Part shown: in pieces, positions 37,455-50,035 of the stretch | How positions within the stretch are numbered: the stretch's first letter is position 1 | Layout: every line of letters starts with the position of its first letter | Assembly: GCF_014851395.1 (NCBI RefSeq) | Contig: NW_024041150.1 | Location: forward strand, 26,339,225-26,403,224 | From: Micropterus salmoides | Taxonomy: Eukaryota; Chordata; Actinopteri; Centrarchiformes; Centrarchidae | Direction: 5' to 3' | Length of the DNA stretch: 64,000 bases | Translations under genes and position numbers: made by a program | The notes under the pieces: generated by a model | The model's database searches: none | Told to the model about the DNA's origin: nothing | Seen by the model: the letters and a program-made list of their open reading frames with translations, nothing else

Positions 37455-39314
37455 CTTACGCATGTGAGCGCAAAGACACCAGGAAGCTCCCCCAAGGTCT
37501 ATCATAGACTAGAAACTGAAATGTGAAACATACCGCTCACCTTATCTGGGGATGTATGACCCAACAAACCATTCGTCTTTCTCTACCTTGTTAGTATTGC
37601 GTCTCAGCTCCAAAGTACTGAGATAAGCAGAGCGGGAGACGTGAGAATTAGGGAGTGGATTGAGTGTGATGGATGACTTGGTGGGTAATATTCTTGACAG
37701 ATGGATGAGAAATGAAAAGTTGTTGGGGCTGAAAAAACAAACGAGCTAATGGTGATGATCACATCTGGACGGGCTGATACCTGACACACGTCAGTTATGA
37801 AAACACAAACCCTAAACATAAATAGCATACACAACTTCTGCTAGAACACCATCAGCATTGTGATAGATGGTCCCACCATGTACCTAAGCAAGTAAAAGAG
37901 GCCATTTGCTGTGTACATAAGTGTGTGTGAATCAGCTGCTACAGTTGTCTTCAGATGTTACAGCACGATTATAATACTACAGAAGAACCAAAAACACTCA
38001 GCAGATCCATCTTGGGAAAAAGGGACAGCCACCTCACACCCACCGCTCTTCAAACCCACTCCCTTGGGAGTGCATGTCAGCAGTTAGAATTACTACAAAG
38101 GCAGCGCGTGCATATTTCCAGCACCTGAAATAATATTCAAAGACACATTTTGCCTCACAGTGGAGTTGTGTTTCATGCTAACAACTACGGCCCCCACTTA
38201 GTTATGGGTGTATTATACTTAGCTTATTGAGTTGTCATTTACGCCTGACCTGCTTTTCATTCTGGCCGAAGAAGAGGACCAGCGGCGCAGTGATGGGAGG
38301 AGAGAGAGTTGGCGGGGGGGGGGGGGGCAATGGAGGCAAAGTAAATACATGGGGAATAACAGAAACTGTAGCCTTCTAAATAACTACTCTTCCAATGCCC
38401 CAAATTCATAATAATGTGGTCTGCAGATAAATAAAACAAACCCAATTTTCTTGTTAGCATAGAAATATGGGCCAGGCGGCTGTTGTTTTTTTTTTCTTCT
38501 TCTTCCTTTAGAGATCTGATTATTGTTTTAAGCTAGAGCTGCTTCAGCTTTAGATGAATTGCAGCCCCCACTCCAACTCCCCCGCATGACCTCTACCTCT
38601 CAATTTACACTGGGGGGTTAAATTAGCCAGCCTGATGAGGGCCATCATTAGTGCGATGGGGTGCTGTGCTATGCTGCTAGCAGTTGGCTTTTGCTTTATG
38701 AAGTGTGTGAATAGGGAGAAAAACCTGTTCGGCAGAAACTAGGTATTGCAGAGCGCCAGGGTTTGGAGGCAGCCCAGTCTGCGGCAAATCCTGGGCATTG
38801 TTCTTAGATCAAAGAGAGAGAAAGTGGCAATGTAATACGAGCTCAAATTAAATGGATGTTTTGTCTTTTTATGTGACAGCCTCAATTCTGGCCTTGAGTT
38901 TTGATGTTGGGTTGTTTTTTCCAAGCGGTTCTGTTGTGGCTGGGTGGCAAGAGGGAGGTAGATAGAGCAAGTGAAAGAGAGGGAAAAAAGAGAGGTGGGA
39001 GATGGCGACCTGCTTCCCTCTTGTGTTTCTACCTGAAAACCCACAAGGACGCAGGGAAGCCTTCATAGCAGTCACAAACACACATATCGTTAACCCGACT
39101 TCATGCCTCCATATTGATCTGGCCCTTGATGATGCTGCACGTGATGCACTGCGCCGTTCTTACCGCTCATTGCTATTATCTGTCACGCTGATGTCGCTTT
39201 AAATCAATAACCATCTAGGAGCCCCCCCCCCCCCCGCCACATACACATACTTACTCACCACCACCAACAGCAGCTCTTTCTTGGAGTCAGAGAGCAGAAC
39301 CGGTGCCGTCACTG

Positions 39315-39318
<4 letters not shown>
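37455..39318. other. Intron segment: no gene; poly-G and poly-C tracts
   Basis: A run of 14 G's lies at about 38314-38327 and a run of 14 C's at about 39222-39235. The remainder is unremarkable sequence without recognised features. Confidence 0.55.

Positions 39319-39358
<40 letters not shown>
39319..39358. repeat. (GT)n microsatellite
   Basis: An uninterrupted GT dinucleotide run of about 40 bases. Confidence 0.97.
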
Positions 39359-39362
<4 letters not shown>

Positions 39363-39506
39363 ATGAGCGCAGTCTGATGTGTCCACACGTCAGCTATCTT
39401 TCTCCGCTAGCTTAGGTTACTTCAATAGCAGCCATTCTTTCTCTGTTCCCCCTCAAAGCACCGTGTCCTCTCATTTCTGTCCTTCTCTTGATTAGAAGCA
39501 CAGAGA

Positions 39507-39588
39507 GGAGGGGGGGGGAGGGGTGAGGGGGGTCACGCATACAGTTAGGTGCTTTCACCTGCATGGTGGGGGGAAAGGGGGCGGGGTA
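39507..39588 (+). other. G-rich cluster with quadruplex potential
   Basis: Two neighbouring G-rich blocks lie at about 39507-39532 (G9, G4 and G6 runs) and 39565-39586 (G6, G5 and G4 runs). Each has enough closely spaced G-tracts to form an intramolecular G-quadruplex on the + strand. No function is implied. Confidence 0.6.
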
Positions 39589-39735
39589 CAGGATCCGTTC
39601 CATCTGCTAGCCCTGCGCACAGCCGCCACACTCTCCCACCCACTGTCCTCCTTCATCCTCTGCCTCCGCTGGCCATCACACTGACGATTCTTTTATTCCT
39701 AGGATACCAGCTGCCGGTAAGGTGATAGGTGAAAC

Positions 39736-39777
39736 GCACACACACACACACACACTCATGCAGACACACACACACAT
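39736..39777. repeat. (AC)n microsatellite, interrupted
   Basis: Two AC runs are separated by TCATGCAGAC. Confidence 0.9.
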
Positions 39778-41773
39778 ACTTGTAGGTGGCATTGGTACGC
39801 TGGTACACAGCTCACCAGAAAGCAGGCACAGGTGTCCAGTAATCATGCCTGTTTGACCTTTCTCTAACCTTTGATTAAGGTGAAAAAAAGACAATATTTT
39901 CTGCATTCTGCCTGTTTACTTAACATCTTAACAAAGAGCTTCATTGTTGGCAATCTCCTATGTAACCTGACCATGTTTTTCCCCCCTTCTTATTCAATAA
40001 GGGAGAACAGCTTGCAGCTTAGAGACGACAAAAACAGGCCCAAATTGAACTACACATGAATTTCTTTTGTACTCCTCCTCCAATGTTTTTCTGCATTATT
40101 TTGACTTACTGGGCAGAAACACCAGAGGGAACAAACAAGCTGCACTGTTAATTGTGTTTTTCGACACTCCTGTGCCCCCTTAACAAAGTGCCACGGCAAG
40201 CTGAGTGCCAGAGAGCTGTGACAGTGGGGACCAAAACAACCTGACGCCATTATCAAATTTCCCATTAGCTGCCCAAAATGGCTGCCCAGTCAACATCTGA
40301 GTAATGAGATCTAATAGGGCTGTAGCTGAAAATGAGACCTCAAGACATTGTGGATCTTCCCTGCCTTTTTCCCCCCAGTTCGCAGGGAGTAGAAAAAGCA
40401 AGAATGAGGAAAGGATCAGAGAGGAGAGACACAGTTAGCTAAGTGCACTGGAAGAAGTGCCTTGGAGGAGAGGACTATTTTACATGAGGATTAGTGTGCA
40501 TATCGCCGTCATCAGACAGTGATATGGGGCCTTGATAGACTGTCTATCTTTGATGCCTTCTGAGGCACGGGGCCTTATCCCTTTCGCCTATCTTCTGTAA
40601 CACGCTCCTCCAACACACACACACTGATCCAGCCCTTTAGAACTGCTGAGATGGGGAAGATTGGATTGTAAGATACATGTGCCTGCGTGTGTCACTTTTG
40701 TAAAGTATATCATATGCCTTTCAAAGTCAATGCAAATATCTGACTAGGCACATGTCAATATGCAAAAGATTTCACATGAACCTAAGCGAGCGCACACACA
40801 CTCCTCCTCTACCTTTAAACATCACAGGTAAAGTTCAACATATTTCATCTTTAAACGCCACACACAAAGCCCCACAAGTGTCCATGTTTAATGTTTCCAA
40901 CACATTCCCTCCTCTGCTCCTGAATGGCGGCACTGTGGTCTCCAGCTTCTTCATTTTGCATGCCTACGTCAGACAAAATGAACACTGTTGGCAGAAAAAA
41001 AGAAAAAGGCACCGCCATTCCACTTTCTTCCCTCAAACGCTATTAAGATTTTTGTTATGTTTTCCATTTTGGCCCCCCTGGTGGAAATAACACATGGGGA
41101 TTGTCTGAGCCAAACACACATAAATTTCAATATTAATTTGGTCGGCACCTCTGCAGCCTCTCCCCAGCTTCCTAATCTCCCGCCGCATATCTTCATTATC
41201 TGAAAGTGTGCTTTCATCTTAATTCCATTTTCATCCATCAAACGTCGGGGAGGTTTGACCTTGCGTGATCTCGACAAAGATAGCAAGGTAGGGAGGGAGC
41301 TGGGCGAGAGTGACAGAGACGGAGATAGGGGAGAGAGGGAAAGAGGGAAGTTGGGCGATAAGGCGCCGAGTTGAGATGATGAACGAGGATGGAGGGATGG
41401 GGAACATGACAGGAAGAAATGTGGGTGGGGGAGAAATAACTTCACTGCCAAGTTCCGTGGGTTTGTTAAATGTGTGAGCATGTGTGTGAAGCTATTCCAT
41501 TTCTTATAATCCTCATGTTTCGCCAGCAGAGTGTAGCATGTTAGCGACTACACATGTCTCTTTCCTATCCCGCCGCTCTTAATTCATTCCTTCCCCCACT
41601 TGCCTTGGGCTTTTTCCATCCTCCTTCATCCTCTCCCTTCTCACTGTCAGTTTATTTATCCTGACGTTGGAGTTTAATTACTTATTTGTAATAATTGTTT
41701 TCCTAATTGTTTGGATCGTAATTGTCCTATTCTTCTGTTGTCAGGAACAGGTGGTGGATGGGACCTGTAAAGG

Positions 41774-41775
<2 letters not shown>
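39778..41775. other. Intron segment: no gene; low-repeat DNA
   Basis: No coding or RNA feature is recognised. 40230-40350 and 41050-41260 are low-repeat and motif-rich. 41270-41420 is purine-rich, which explains the open, Ser/Leu/Pro-rich minus-strand frame (170 codons) across 40969-41481. Confidence 0.5.
41071..41086 (-). promoter_or_regulatory. CTCF-like site (weaker)
   Basis: The minus strand reads TTCCACCAGGGGGGCC, which shares the CCACCAGGGGG core of the CTCF consensus but departs from it after the core. This is a motif match by eye only. Confidence 0.3.

Positions 41776-41808
<33 letters not shown>
41776..41808. repeat. (GT)n microsatellite
   Basis: About 33 bases of GT dinucleotide repeat. 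Confidence 0.96.
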
Positions 41809-41810
<2 letters not shown>

Positions 41811-41858
41811 TGATATGATCAGGACATACAGTTGGCATTCATTTCATCAAGGCAAGGA

Positions 41859-41873
41859 CGCGCCACCTGGTGG
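41859..41873 (-). promoter_or_regulatory. CTCF-like site
   Basis: The minus strand reads CCACCAGGTGGCGCG, which fits the CTCF core consensus CCASYAGRKGGCRSY at 14 of 15 positions. It has the same orientation as the weaker match about 790 bases upstream. Occupancy cannot be judged from sequence. Confidence 0.4.
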
Positions 41874-44800
41874 TAATATCCTGATGAAATGAGGGAAGCG
41901 TGGGTATTTCTAAAGATGACACACACATAGAGAGGCGCGGACAGGCGCTACAAAAGCACACAAGGAGACACACACACTACTTATCCCACTTGAATGATAC
42001 ATGCCTGCATGATCATACTCAAATAGAACGCCTCATTAGCGGATAAGCTGGATATGCTCTCTAACCTCCTCCAATCTATCTCTCTCCTCTCTCTTTTGCC
42101 TGTTTGGATGGCAGCCCTGATCCCCTAAATGCAGGTTATCTGTCATCAGTGACTCAGGATGGAAAATAAAGAATCATTTATCAGCCTCAGTCTCTTTCTC
42201 TGTCTTTTTCTCCTTCCCTTATCTCAGTCTTTTCTTTCTTTATTCTTCTCTCCGCAATCTGTCTATCCCTCTAGATCCTATCAATGCATTTCCCCCCCCT
42301 CTCTTTGGTGACATTCATTTCTTTAAATTTAGCATTTGAAGGCTTCTGAATCTTCTACTTGTGCTTGTATGGGACAGGTAGCAAAATAAGTGAGCTGCTG
42401 TTTCTCATCTCCGTAGAAGAGAATGCTCAGCTCTGGCATTTGGCTGCTTTGCTCCAACTCCTGGCTTTGTTGATGCCATGTCATGCTTTCTGCTGACACC
42501 CAGGCCTGTGTCACAACAAGCTAACGTTAGCGCCAGCCCCAGGCTCGTCACAAACTGACAGTAGTAGGCCGTTGGTCAGATGCAGTGCTGCCAGTGCTGT
42601 GATGGATCCCCACACACGACACCTACACCCCCCCACCCAGATGCCACAACTGGGAACCTAAGCTGATGGCAGGGTGACATGTGAAATGACATGACAATGC
42701 CAAAGACACACACATACACATTGACTTGCACTCACCGATAGACAAGAGGCACTTGCACACCTGAGTACGCATGGAGTGATTTCACTTGATATGTGCGTAC
42801 ATGTGCTCACATGCACACGCACAGTGAATGGTATGCCATTCAGATATCAGTGTACAAACAAGGGCTGCATTCAAAAAAGTGGGATATGCGATCTCAAGAT
42901 TTGCGGGCAGACTCTATGTAAGCAACACCAGGGTCAGGGTTTGGTTGACAGTCATTCCCAGTGTCTGCCAGAGCTTGTGTCAGCAGCGGTGGCTCTAACA
43001 TGGCGACACAGGAGAAGGCCCCATACATTCATAATGAGAGGATGTAACATAATTCACGATGGACAGCCACGGATGTTGCTCTGGGACTCCGCAAAAAATT
43101 ACCACAGTATAAATGGGAATACGTTAGTCAATTGGTCGACAACGACAAGCCTTCCTTTATGAATTATGAAAGTTTTATTTACCCCTTTTTACATTCAGCC
43201 TCATGCTATCAGCTACATGCCACTAGGCTTGCCATGATGGTGTTCCCGCAGCCCAGTAGAAAAGAAGCAGAGGGTGTTATTTGTCAGCTTGAAGCTAATC
43301 CACTGCCACTCAATGCCCCACCCCCCAACCCGTCTCAGCCCCCACTCCATCAACCCAAAAAAAAAAAAAAAATTCTCCTTTGCCATTCAGAGCAGGTCAG
43401 GGGTTGAGCTAAGCTTCTGAAGATGTTCAAACGCGTCCCCTCAGAATAGTATCTCTGTTACACCAGTGGCCTAATCCGCCACTTGAAGAGCAATTAAAAG
43501 TTTAGCTCAGACTTTAAGAAAGTAACCATGTGTGATCTTTTTTTTCTCTCAGTTTTTTTTCTTCCTGCGGGTCTGTCTCTCCGCCTGCGTGCATGGGGTG
43601 CATGCTAATAGGAAAGGGCTAGCTGTGGCACTCGTCCAAAGGCATTCCAAACACATTGGGAAAAGAAAGGACTAAAGGGGGGATGTGGATGAAGGAAGAA
43701 AATGGAGTTTGGGATGGAAGGATCACCCACTTTCTTGCTTCCTTATCATCTATTTCCCTTCCTTTCTATATTCTTTGTTCCTTTCTTGTACTCTCTCCAA
43801 CTTTTGCATCTTTTTTTCCCACTTCAATTTCCACTTCCTTTTTCTGAATCCAAAGTGGTTCCCAAGGCACAAGCTCTGAGACTAAGAATTCATCCCCCCA
43901 GAGTTCCTTCGGAGGACTTTTTGTGCCTAGCAACAACTTTCTATGGCAAAACCCCAACCATACAACAGTTGGAAGCATCGGGGAGTTCATGTTTTGGGTT
44001 TCCTGCTGTCTTTTTGGATTTATTTAAGTAATCGTTTCTTACTGGAGCACATATATTTATACAGCAATTTCTTCTGCCACAGACTGCAATAAAGGGTCAG
44101 TAAAGACTCAAGAAAACACCAGTGGACAAGCACTGAAGGACGTTCAATTGATCGGTGTGCTGTCAGATCATAAAACGGACACATGGTAAAATGGAAGTGT
44201 AAAAAATACTCTCACGATTTCACAGATCGACAAGCGAGTGCTAATTGCCTCATCAACTCTTAACAAGACGGTGCGCTGTGTTTCCCATAATGTCTGCACC
44301 TTCTGTAAAAAAAATTTTTTAAAGGTGTTTAAAAATGTTTTTATCAAGCTTTGTACCCATCTGGACTGTATGACCTCTTAGCTCTCTGACAAAGTTTTAA
44401 ATGAAAGATGGCATGCAAATCTGTCAGTGTAATCTAATCTAATATCTTATTGTTTGCAAAGCCATTATTTTGTGCACAGTTAAGGTGAGGAACCGGCAGC
44501 TGGGTGCCCTTATGTGGTTTTTTTCAAACCCAGCAGAGTAGAAAAAGATGAAGAAAAAAACACTCTTTGCATCTTTGTTGACTGAGAAGGTAACGTTGGA
44601 AAAATCAGACACTGAACTCGCAAACTGCTCTTTTATCTCAGCTTTGTTTTTCTTTTTTTTCTTCCTGGAGTCTTGGGTGTTCTTTGGAAATGTTACCCCG
44701 GTTTCTCCTCTTCATCCTGAGTGACCTGGGGGGAATGTGTGCGGAGGAGTGAAGTTTGAAGAAGACGGGGAATGTGAGGAAGTGAAGAGGAGCACTGGAG

Positions 44801-46008
44801 CTTGACAGGGCCAAAGCTTTCAGTCAGGCTAGAACATGATACCTGAGACCCTGCAGGCTGTTGCGCTAACAAAGCTGCAGCCAACTACACCAGAATTCCC
44901 ACAACTTACTGGGCCCTTGCCAAAACCCTTTTTGAAATTCCCCCTGGTCACTTATGGGAGGCCTGACACACCTGAGAGACCATCTACATTCGGCCTACCC
45001 TCTTGTTTTTGACTACTGAGGCCAGTCAGCATCAGCCTTGTGTGCCTAGCTTAGCCTGTAACATAGTAATTAAGTGCAACTGCACCCAAATAAAACCTGA
45101 ATCCACCCTGATCACATTCCAATTGATTTCCAGTCAGACATTCACCTTGAGGTCATTTGTCTCATTTATCGCTTCAGCATCAGTGTGTCTCATGATCTTT
45201 TTAATGCACAGTACTGGAATTACACCAAGATTCACCTGCATTTGAGCTTTGCGACGACAAGCAGTCGCAATTGGGCTAAGCCGATTGAAGATGCAAGCAA
45301 CGGTGTTTTTTGGTGTACCATGGCTATTTGGCACTTTCTGTGCGTCTCAGGTGGCATATCACAAGTCACTGTCTGGTTGGCCATTAAAAATGAAACATGG
45401 CTTCTTAATTACAGACTGGCACTTTTGGCAATCATGGTCATACTCATGTGTCACTGCCTTCTCTCACTCTCTCCGAGTCTCTTTGTCTTCCACCCTGTTC
45501 AACTGGCCTCTTTATCTGTCTTTCCATCTCACTTACTTATACTCTCTCGTCTGTATCCCTCCATCTCTCTTGGTTGACTGCAATAAGACACTGGCCCTGC
45601 AGTTTATGTTTGCTCCCTTTGCCCCAAGCCCAGCTCAGCCACAATTACTTCCTGTGGTTCACGGTAGTGGGTCACTGCCATCCGCCAAAGGTATTTACAG
45701 CTGAAATTACACACACTGTGTTTTCCAACCAGGCCTACCTCCATCGCTCCATTATCCTTCACTCAGTCCAGAGGCTCTTGTGAAGGTGGGCTTGATTATA
45801 AATCCAGACATCAAGAGAGAACGGGCTCAAAGGTCCTCCGCAGTGGATGAGCAATCACAGTAGAGCTTAAACACAGTCACCATTGTGTGTTCTATACTTG
45901 TCCTGCATCACATAATGAGTGCATTAAGTAGCCAAATGGGAAGATGATTGGAGATCTGATGATGGAAACGTTTAAGAAAGTGCTTGACATTAATGCTACT
46001 ATAAAGCC
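41874..46008. other. Intron segment: no gene seen
   Basis: This contains a perfect palindrome GCTAACGTTAGC at 42520-42531 and C/T-rich stretches at about 43735-43850 and 45440-45580. An A-run lies at 43359-43371. Open frames here are pyrimidine-driven. No exon, RNA gene or classified repeat is recognised. Confidence 0.5.
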
Positions 46009-46482
46009 TTAAAGGAGACCTATTATACTTTTCCATATTTTATAACTCATCCATAATGTTACACTGTTAGATGTTCATGTTAAACATGGCCAAATCTTCA
46101 AATAATGAGTTGTGAGCCAAAACCTCAGATTTCCTCCTGTTCTGAACGCGCTGTTTTCAATAGCTTTTTCTACCAACGGCTCCGTTCTACGTCATATGGA
46201 GCCAGATGGAGCCAGACGGAGCCAGTGTTCTATATATGGTCATTTGCTCTGCACAGCAACGCTCAGTCTGCCTGTACCGCTCAGCAACAACAACCTGGTA
46301 ACATGGGGGAGGGGGGGGGGGAGGCATCTACAGCTTGTTTTAGACAGGGGCTGAAATGAAGGCCTTCAATGAAGAGCCAGTGTAAGTTTTTTTGAACTTT
46401 GAATCATGCAAAGCTGCCATACAGGAGTCACAGAACTACAATATAGGACTGGAAAAGCAGTATATAAGTAATGTGCCTTGAG
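46009..46482. mobile_element. Degenerate MITE with terminal inverted repeats
   Basis: The left end CTTAAAGGAGACCTATTATA and the right end (reverse complement CTCAAGGCACATTACTTATA) are imperfect inverted repeats, and both run on to CTTTTCC. Internally, TTTTTTTGAACTTTGAATCATG matches the right-hand part of an abundant percomorph repeat whose intact copies start and end with TTAAAGGGGACCTATTATGC. There is no coding capacity. A run of about 16 G's interrupted by one A lies inside (about 46306-46321). Class (hAT-like or other) is not certain. Confidence 0.7.
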
Positions 46483-49400
46483 AAATAGTGTCACCGATCT
46501 GAACAACTCTGAGATTTCATGCAAAGACAGAGTGCTCTACTTCTAAACAATGTGTTACCCATTCTGGGAGAAGGCTCAAACAGAGTGCTGCTGACAGCGG
46601 TTCAACATTTAACTTGGGGGAGGAGGAAATGAAAATCAAATCCAAGAGGTCACACATTATTGACATGAGTGGCACAGGCCTGTTTTTATTGGCTCCAGCT
46701 CCTCTTCAGTCAGGCAGCCCATGTGTTTTCCCTTTAACATCCAGGAAATAGGCTGGGCCAAGCTTCGGCCACAGCTCCCAATAAACCTGTGGCTTGTTTG
46801 CATTGTTCATTTTTTGGGATGACGGATTTGCTCAATCACCCGTGGCTGTCACAGCTGGCTTTCAATCACAGGCACACCCCAAGAGGCCCTCCGCTGGCAT
46901 CTGGTTAAAATAAAGCAAACCAGTGCTAACTTGTAATGAAAGCCATGCACTGAAAGCTTGGCCACTTTCTGGCAGGACACAGCATGAGGTGTAGCTATTT
47001 ACTTTATGCATGGATGTACAATAAGTGTTAATTTGATGAGGTTTTGTTTTGTTATGATGTTTCATAAGATCTCTGAATCCAAGGCTTTAAAATCACCCAT
47101 CACACAATAGACACTCAGCAAACTGGAATGGCTCCCAAGTAGGTGGCACGCCTTTAAAATGAAATACGTCTGGGGGACATGACATGTCAGTACGTTTGTG
47201 TATGTGTTTGTGCTAGTGTTTTCTGGTTCAGTCACTGTTAGATTGATTGGCAGCTGAGTGGACCATGAGGGCAGGAGGTTGGGTAGGAGGTAGAGGGACC
47301 GGTATCAAAGGGCATGTACTCAGTCAGGCTTAACAAACACACCGGGTCTGAAAATGGCCAGGTATCTGGTGAGAGGGGGTCAACTCTCTGCCATATAACA
47401 CCATGGACAGACAGCTGAGGAACACCTTCACTGAAACGCCCACAGCCGGCTTTTATTTCTCACAATGTAACATCTCCCTTGCCATCGCTCATGCATTAAA
47501 GTATCTTTGGGGCAGCAAATCCCCAGCTGTCAACCCTGATTGTGTGTGTGTGGGTGCACGGCAGATAATTTTGTTCATTTTTCCCTGTGGTTTGGTCATG
47601 TGATGAGCCCCAAAATTGTCTTCCCTTTGAATACTTGAAAAGGAGAGAAAGAAATAGTATTGGTTGTGACAAGCCATATGTGATTTCACATGGCTTGCTT
47701 GACAATTTCCTCCCTGGCTACTACTGAGACACACACCAGGACATATGCACACAAACATAAGGAAAAAATTCATAAGAAAGAATCGCTCTTTATTTTATTC
47801 ATTTATTTAAAAGACACAGAATGAAGGGAGCGAAGGTCGCTGTGCAGACGGTGGTTGCTGCAGATTCTAATCCAAAGCCTCCGGCGATCTCTGCATGAAC
47901 TCCATTTCTGGTCTGCAAACAAATTAGCTTTTTTTTCTCTCTTCTATCTTGCTCTCCCTCCAGTGAAAATAAGGGGAAATTCAGGTGAATAAAATCTATT
48001 TGTTCATTTAACTTTTTTTTCCTTCCCGTCAGCTTCTTTTTTTTCTCCCAAACTCAATTTTGCCTCGGTGCGAGCTTGCTGGAGTGTTTCTTTTCTTTGT
48101 AACGGGCTCGCCAGCAATTCATTAGGCAACAGTCGTTTAATTTGTATCATTAGAAAACCGTGTTTCCCAAGGAGTATGGCACTCCACTAAATCTGATTCA
48201 GACAAAGTACTTTTTTTTGACCACACACAAGCTGTGGGACTTGTTAACACACACCTCACACCAAACAAGTGTTTCGGAGATCTACAGTAAAAACAAACAA
48301 ACAACAAACAAAACAAAAAACATAAAAAAACACGATTTAATATCTTAACATCTCTTCAAGTGTTATTACACTTATAGAGAGCAGTTCTCCTTCTGGGCCC
48401 CCGGTTTTAATTATGCAACAAATGTTTGACTATCCAAGTGAAATTTGCATGAATATTTATACCAATTCATTTGTTGAGTGTTGATTGTAATTACATGGAA
48501 ACATGATTTATTGCCAAGATTGCTGTGTTAGCCAGCCAGCCAGAGAAAGAGGGTGGAAATATATAAATAAATGCAAATCTTTTCCACACAGACACACACA
48601 GCAAAAGGAAGCCCTTTTTTTTCCCGGTGGCTTGTGAGAAATGTTATTATCAAAAAGAGAATCCTCCACAGTATGTGCCTGGCAGAGATTCAGAGATGTT
48701 TAGAGTGAGTGTCTCAGGATCACAAAGTAACAAAGAGGTTCACCTTTATAAGGTGACCTGTCAACACCTGCTGAGAATGTTCCCTATATCTGCCCGTTTG
48801 TGTCCGTTTGTGTGTTTAGGCTTCATTTGTCAGTCTTTTCCTAAAGAGGATCCTGAAGATTTCACACATACCGGATATTTGCCAACACAATATGAGTCTG
48901 ACATGTCGTTTTGGCATCTGCCTGTCAGTTCAAATGATGTGACGTGTTCCATGGGTTGGCATGAGCAAGTTATGAAGTCCAGCAAGGGGCTAAAAGAGAA
49001 TATGTGCAGCAACAGAAGCAAGCTCTGACTGTGTTTGTATCTAATTAATGAATAGCATTAGCCATTTGTTATGCCATTTATTCTGGTAATGACCAAGCCT
49101 GATCTTTCATTCCTCGCCTCATGCTCATTCTCCCTCTTTCATCCCTCCCTCTCTGCCATTACCTTTGTACAACGCTCAGACGGGGATTGAAAGATGTAAG
49201 GAGGAGGGGAAACGGACTAAAGACAGTAAGAAAGAGGCCTCGGCTTTAATGACATGCTCTGTTACTGCTTAACTCAGGACACTGCTCAATAATGTGTTAG
49301 AGCAGGCTACACATATTGATAGCGTGAGCCCACAGCTCATCTAGCAAAACCTTTTGTGTGTGTGCACGTGCTCACATGCAGTCGAGTCGGTGGTGCCTGT

Positions 49401-50035
49401 TTGTGTGCTCTCGTCTTTGCGTTTGTGATTTCGCTCTGTTCAGTCAGACCTCCTGCAGAGCCGAACGCTTGTTCACCTTGTCCTCTTTCTTAGTGGAATG
49501 AAGTGAATGAGGATGTTGCATTCCTCCCTCCTTAGTTGTATTTAACACACAGGTTTAGCCAGCTGCCGTGTCTGCTTGGTCCCCCAAGATTCAAGTGAGT
49601 TTGTGAAAGACTTCCATTGTACTGCCTCCTCCATGTCCCTATTAACGTCTTCCTAATGAAAGTTTTCAAGGGGAGAGAAAGGCAGGACCTTGTTTGCAGT
49701 GATAAAAGGTCTTTTGTGATAGAGCAGATTAGATTTTGAGTCTCATTTTTTTGGGTCAGGAAGGTGACATCACAGCTATTGTGGGCATTTAAGTTATCCC
49801 TAATAGTTTAAAGTTTGCACACTCCTACAACTCCTCCTGATTACTCCAATTAAGGCATAGACTTCTTACCCTTGCCCCCCTTTTTCCTAACCTATTTCTC
49901 TATCATCCTGCCCCGAAAATCCCTTTGAAAAAATCCAGAGGATCCAACTCCCTAGCTGTCGTCAAACAATGAGAAAAAAAACAAGAAAAACAGTCCCTTT
50001 TATAGTGACCCCCGGCCGTTTGGTTTGTCTTGTAG
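46483..50035. other. Intron segment up to exon 2: candidate regulatory DNA, no gene
   Basis: 47860-48580 is low-repeat, AT-rich and carries POU-octamer and homeodomain-type sites. An A/C-rich patch (48288-48335) is the only simple repeat there. Nothing coding is recognised before the acceptor at 50035. Confidence 0.5.

Larger units (their letters stand above)
4501..50035 (+). other. pcdh7: pcdh7 intron 1 (45.5 kb)
   Basis: This intron lies between the two coding exons, with a gtaaga donor at 4501 and a tttgtcttgtag acceptor ending at 50035. It contains no second gene that I can support: open frames in it are short, low in complexity, or lie in pyrimidine-rich or repeat DNA. Its contents are listed separately as microsatellites, mobile-element remnants and candidate regulatory stretches. 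A very long first intron is typical of PCDH7 genes. Confidence 0.93.

Noticed and set aside
40969..41481. Minus-strand open frame of 170 codons
   Set aside because: The Ser/Leu/Pro-rich product comes from a purine-rich + strand tract that lacks stop codons on the other strand.
45185..45783. Three overlapping plus-strand frames of 111-151 codons
   Set aside because: They lie in C/T-rich DNA, overlap in all three frames and have no domain or splice context.
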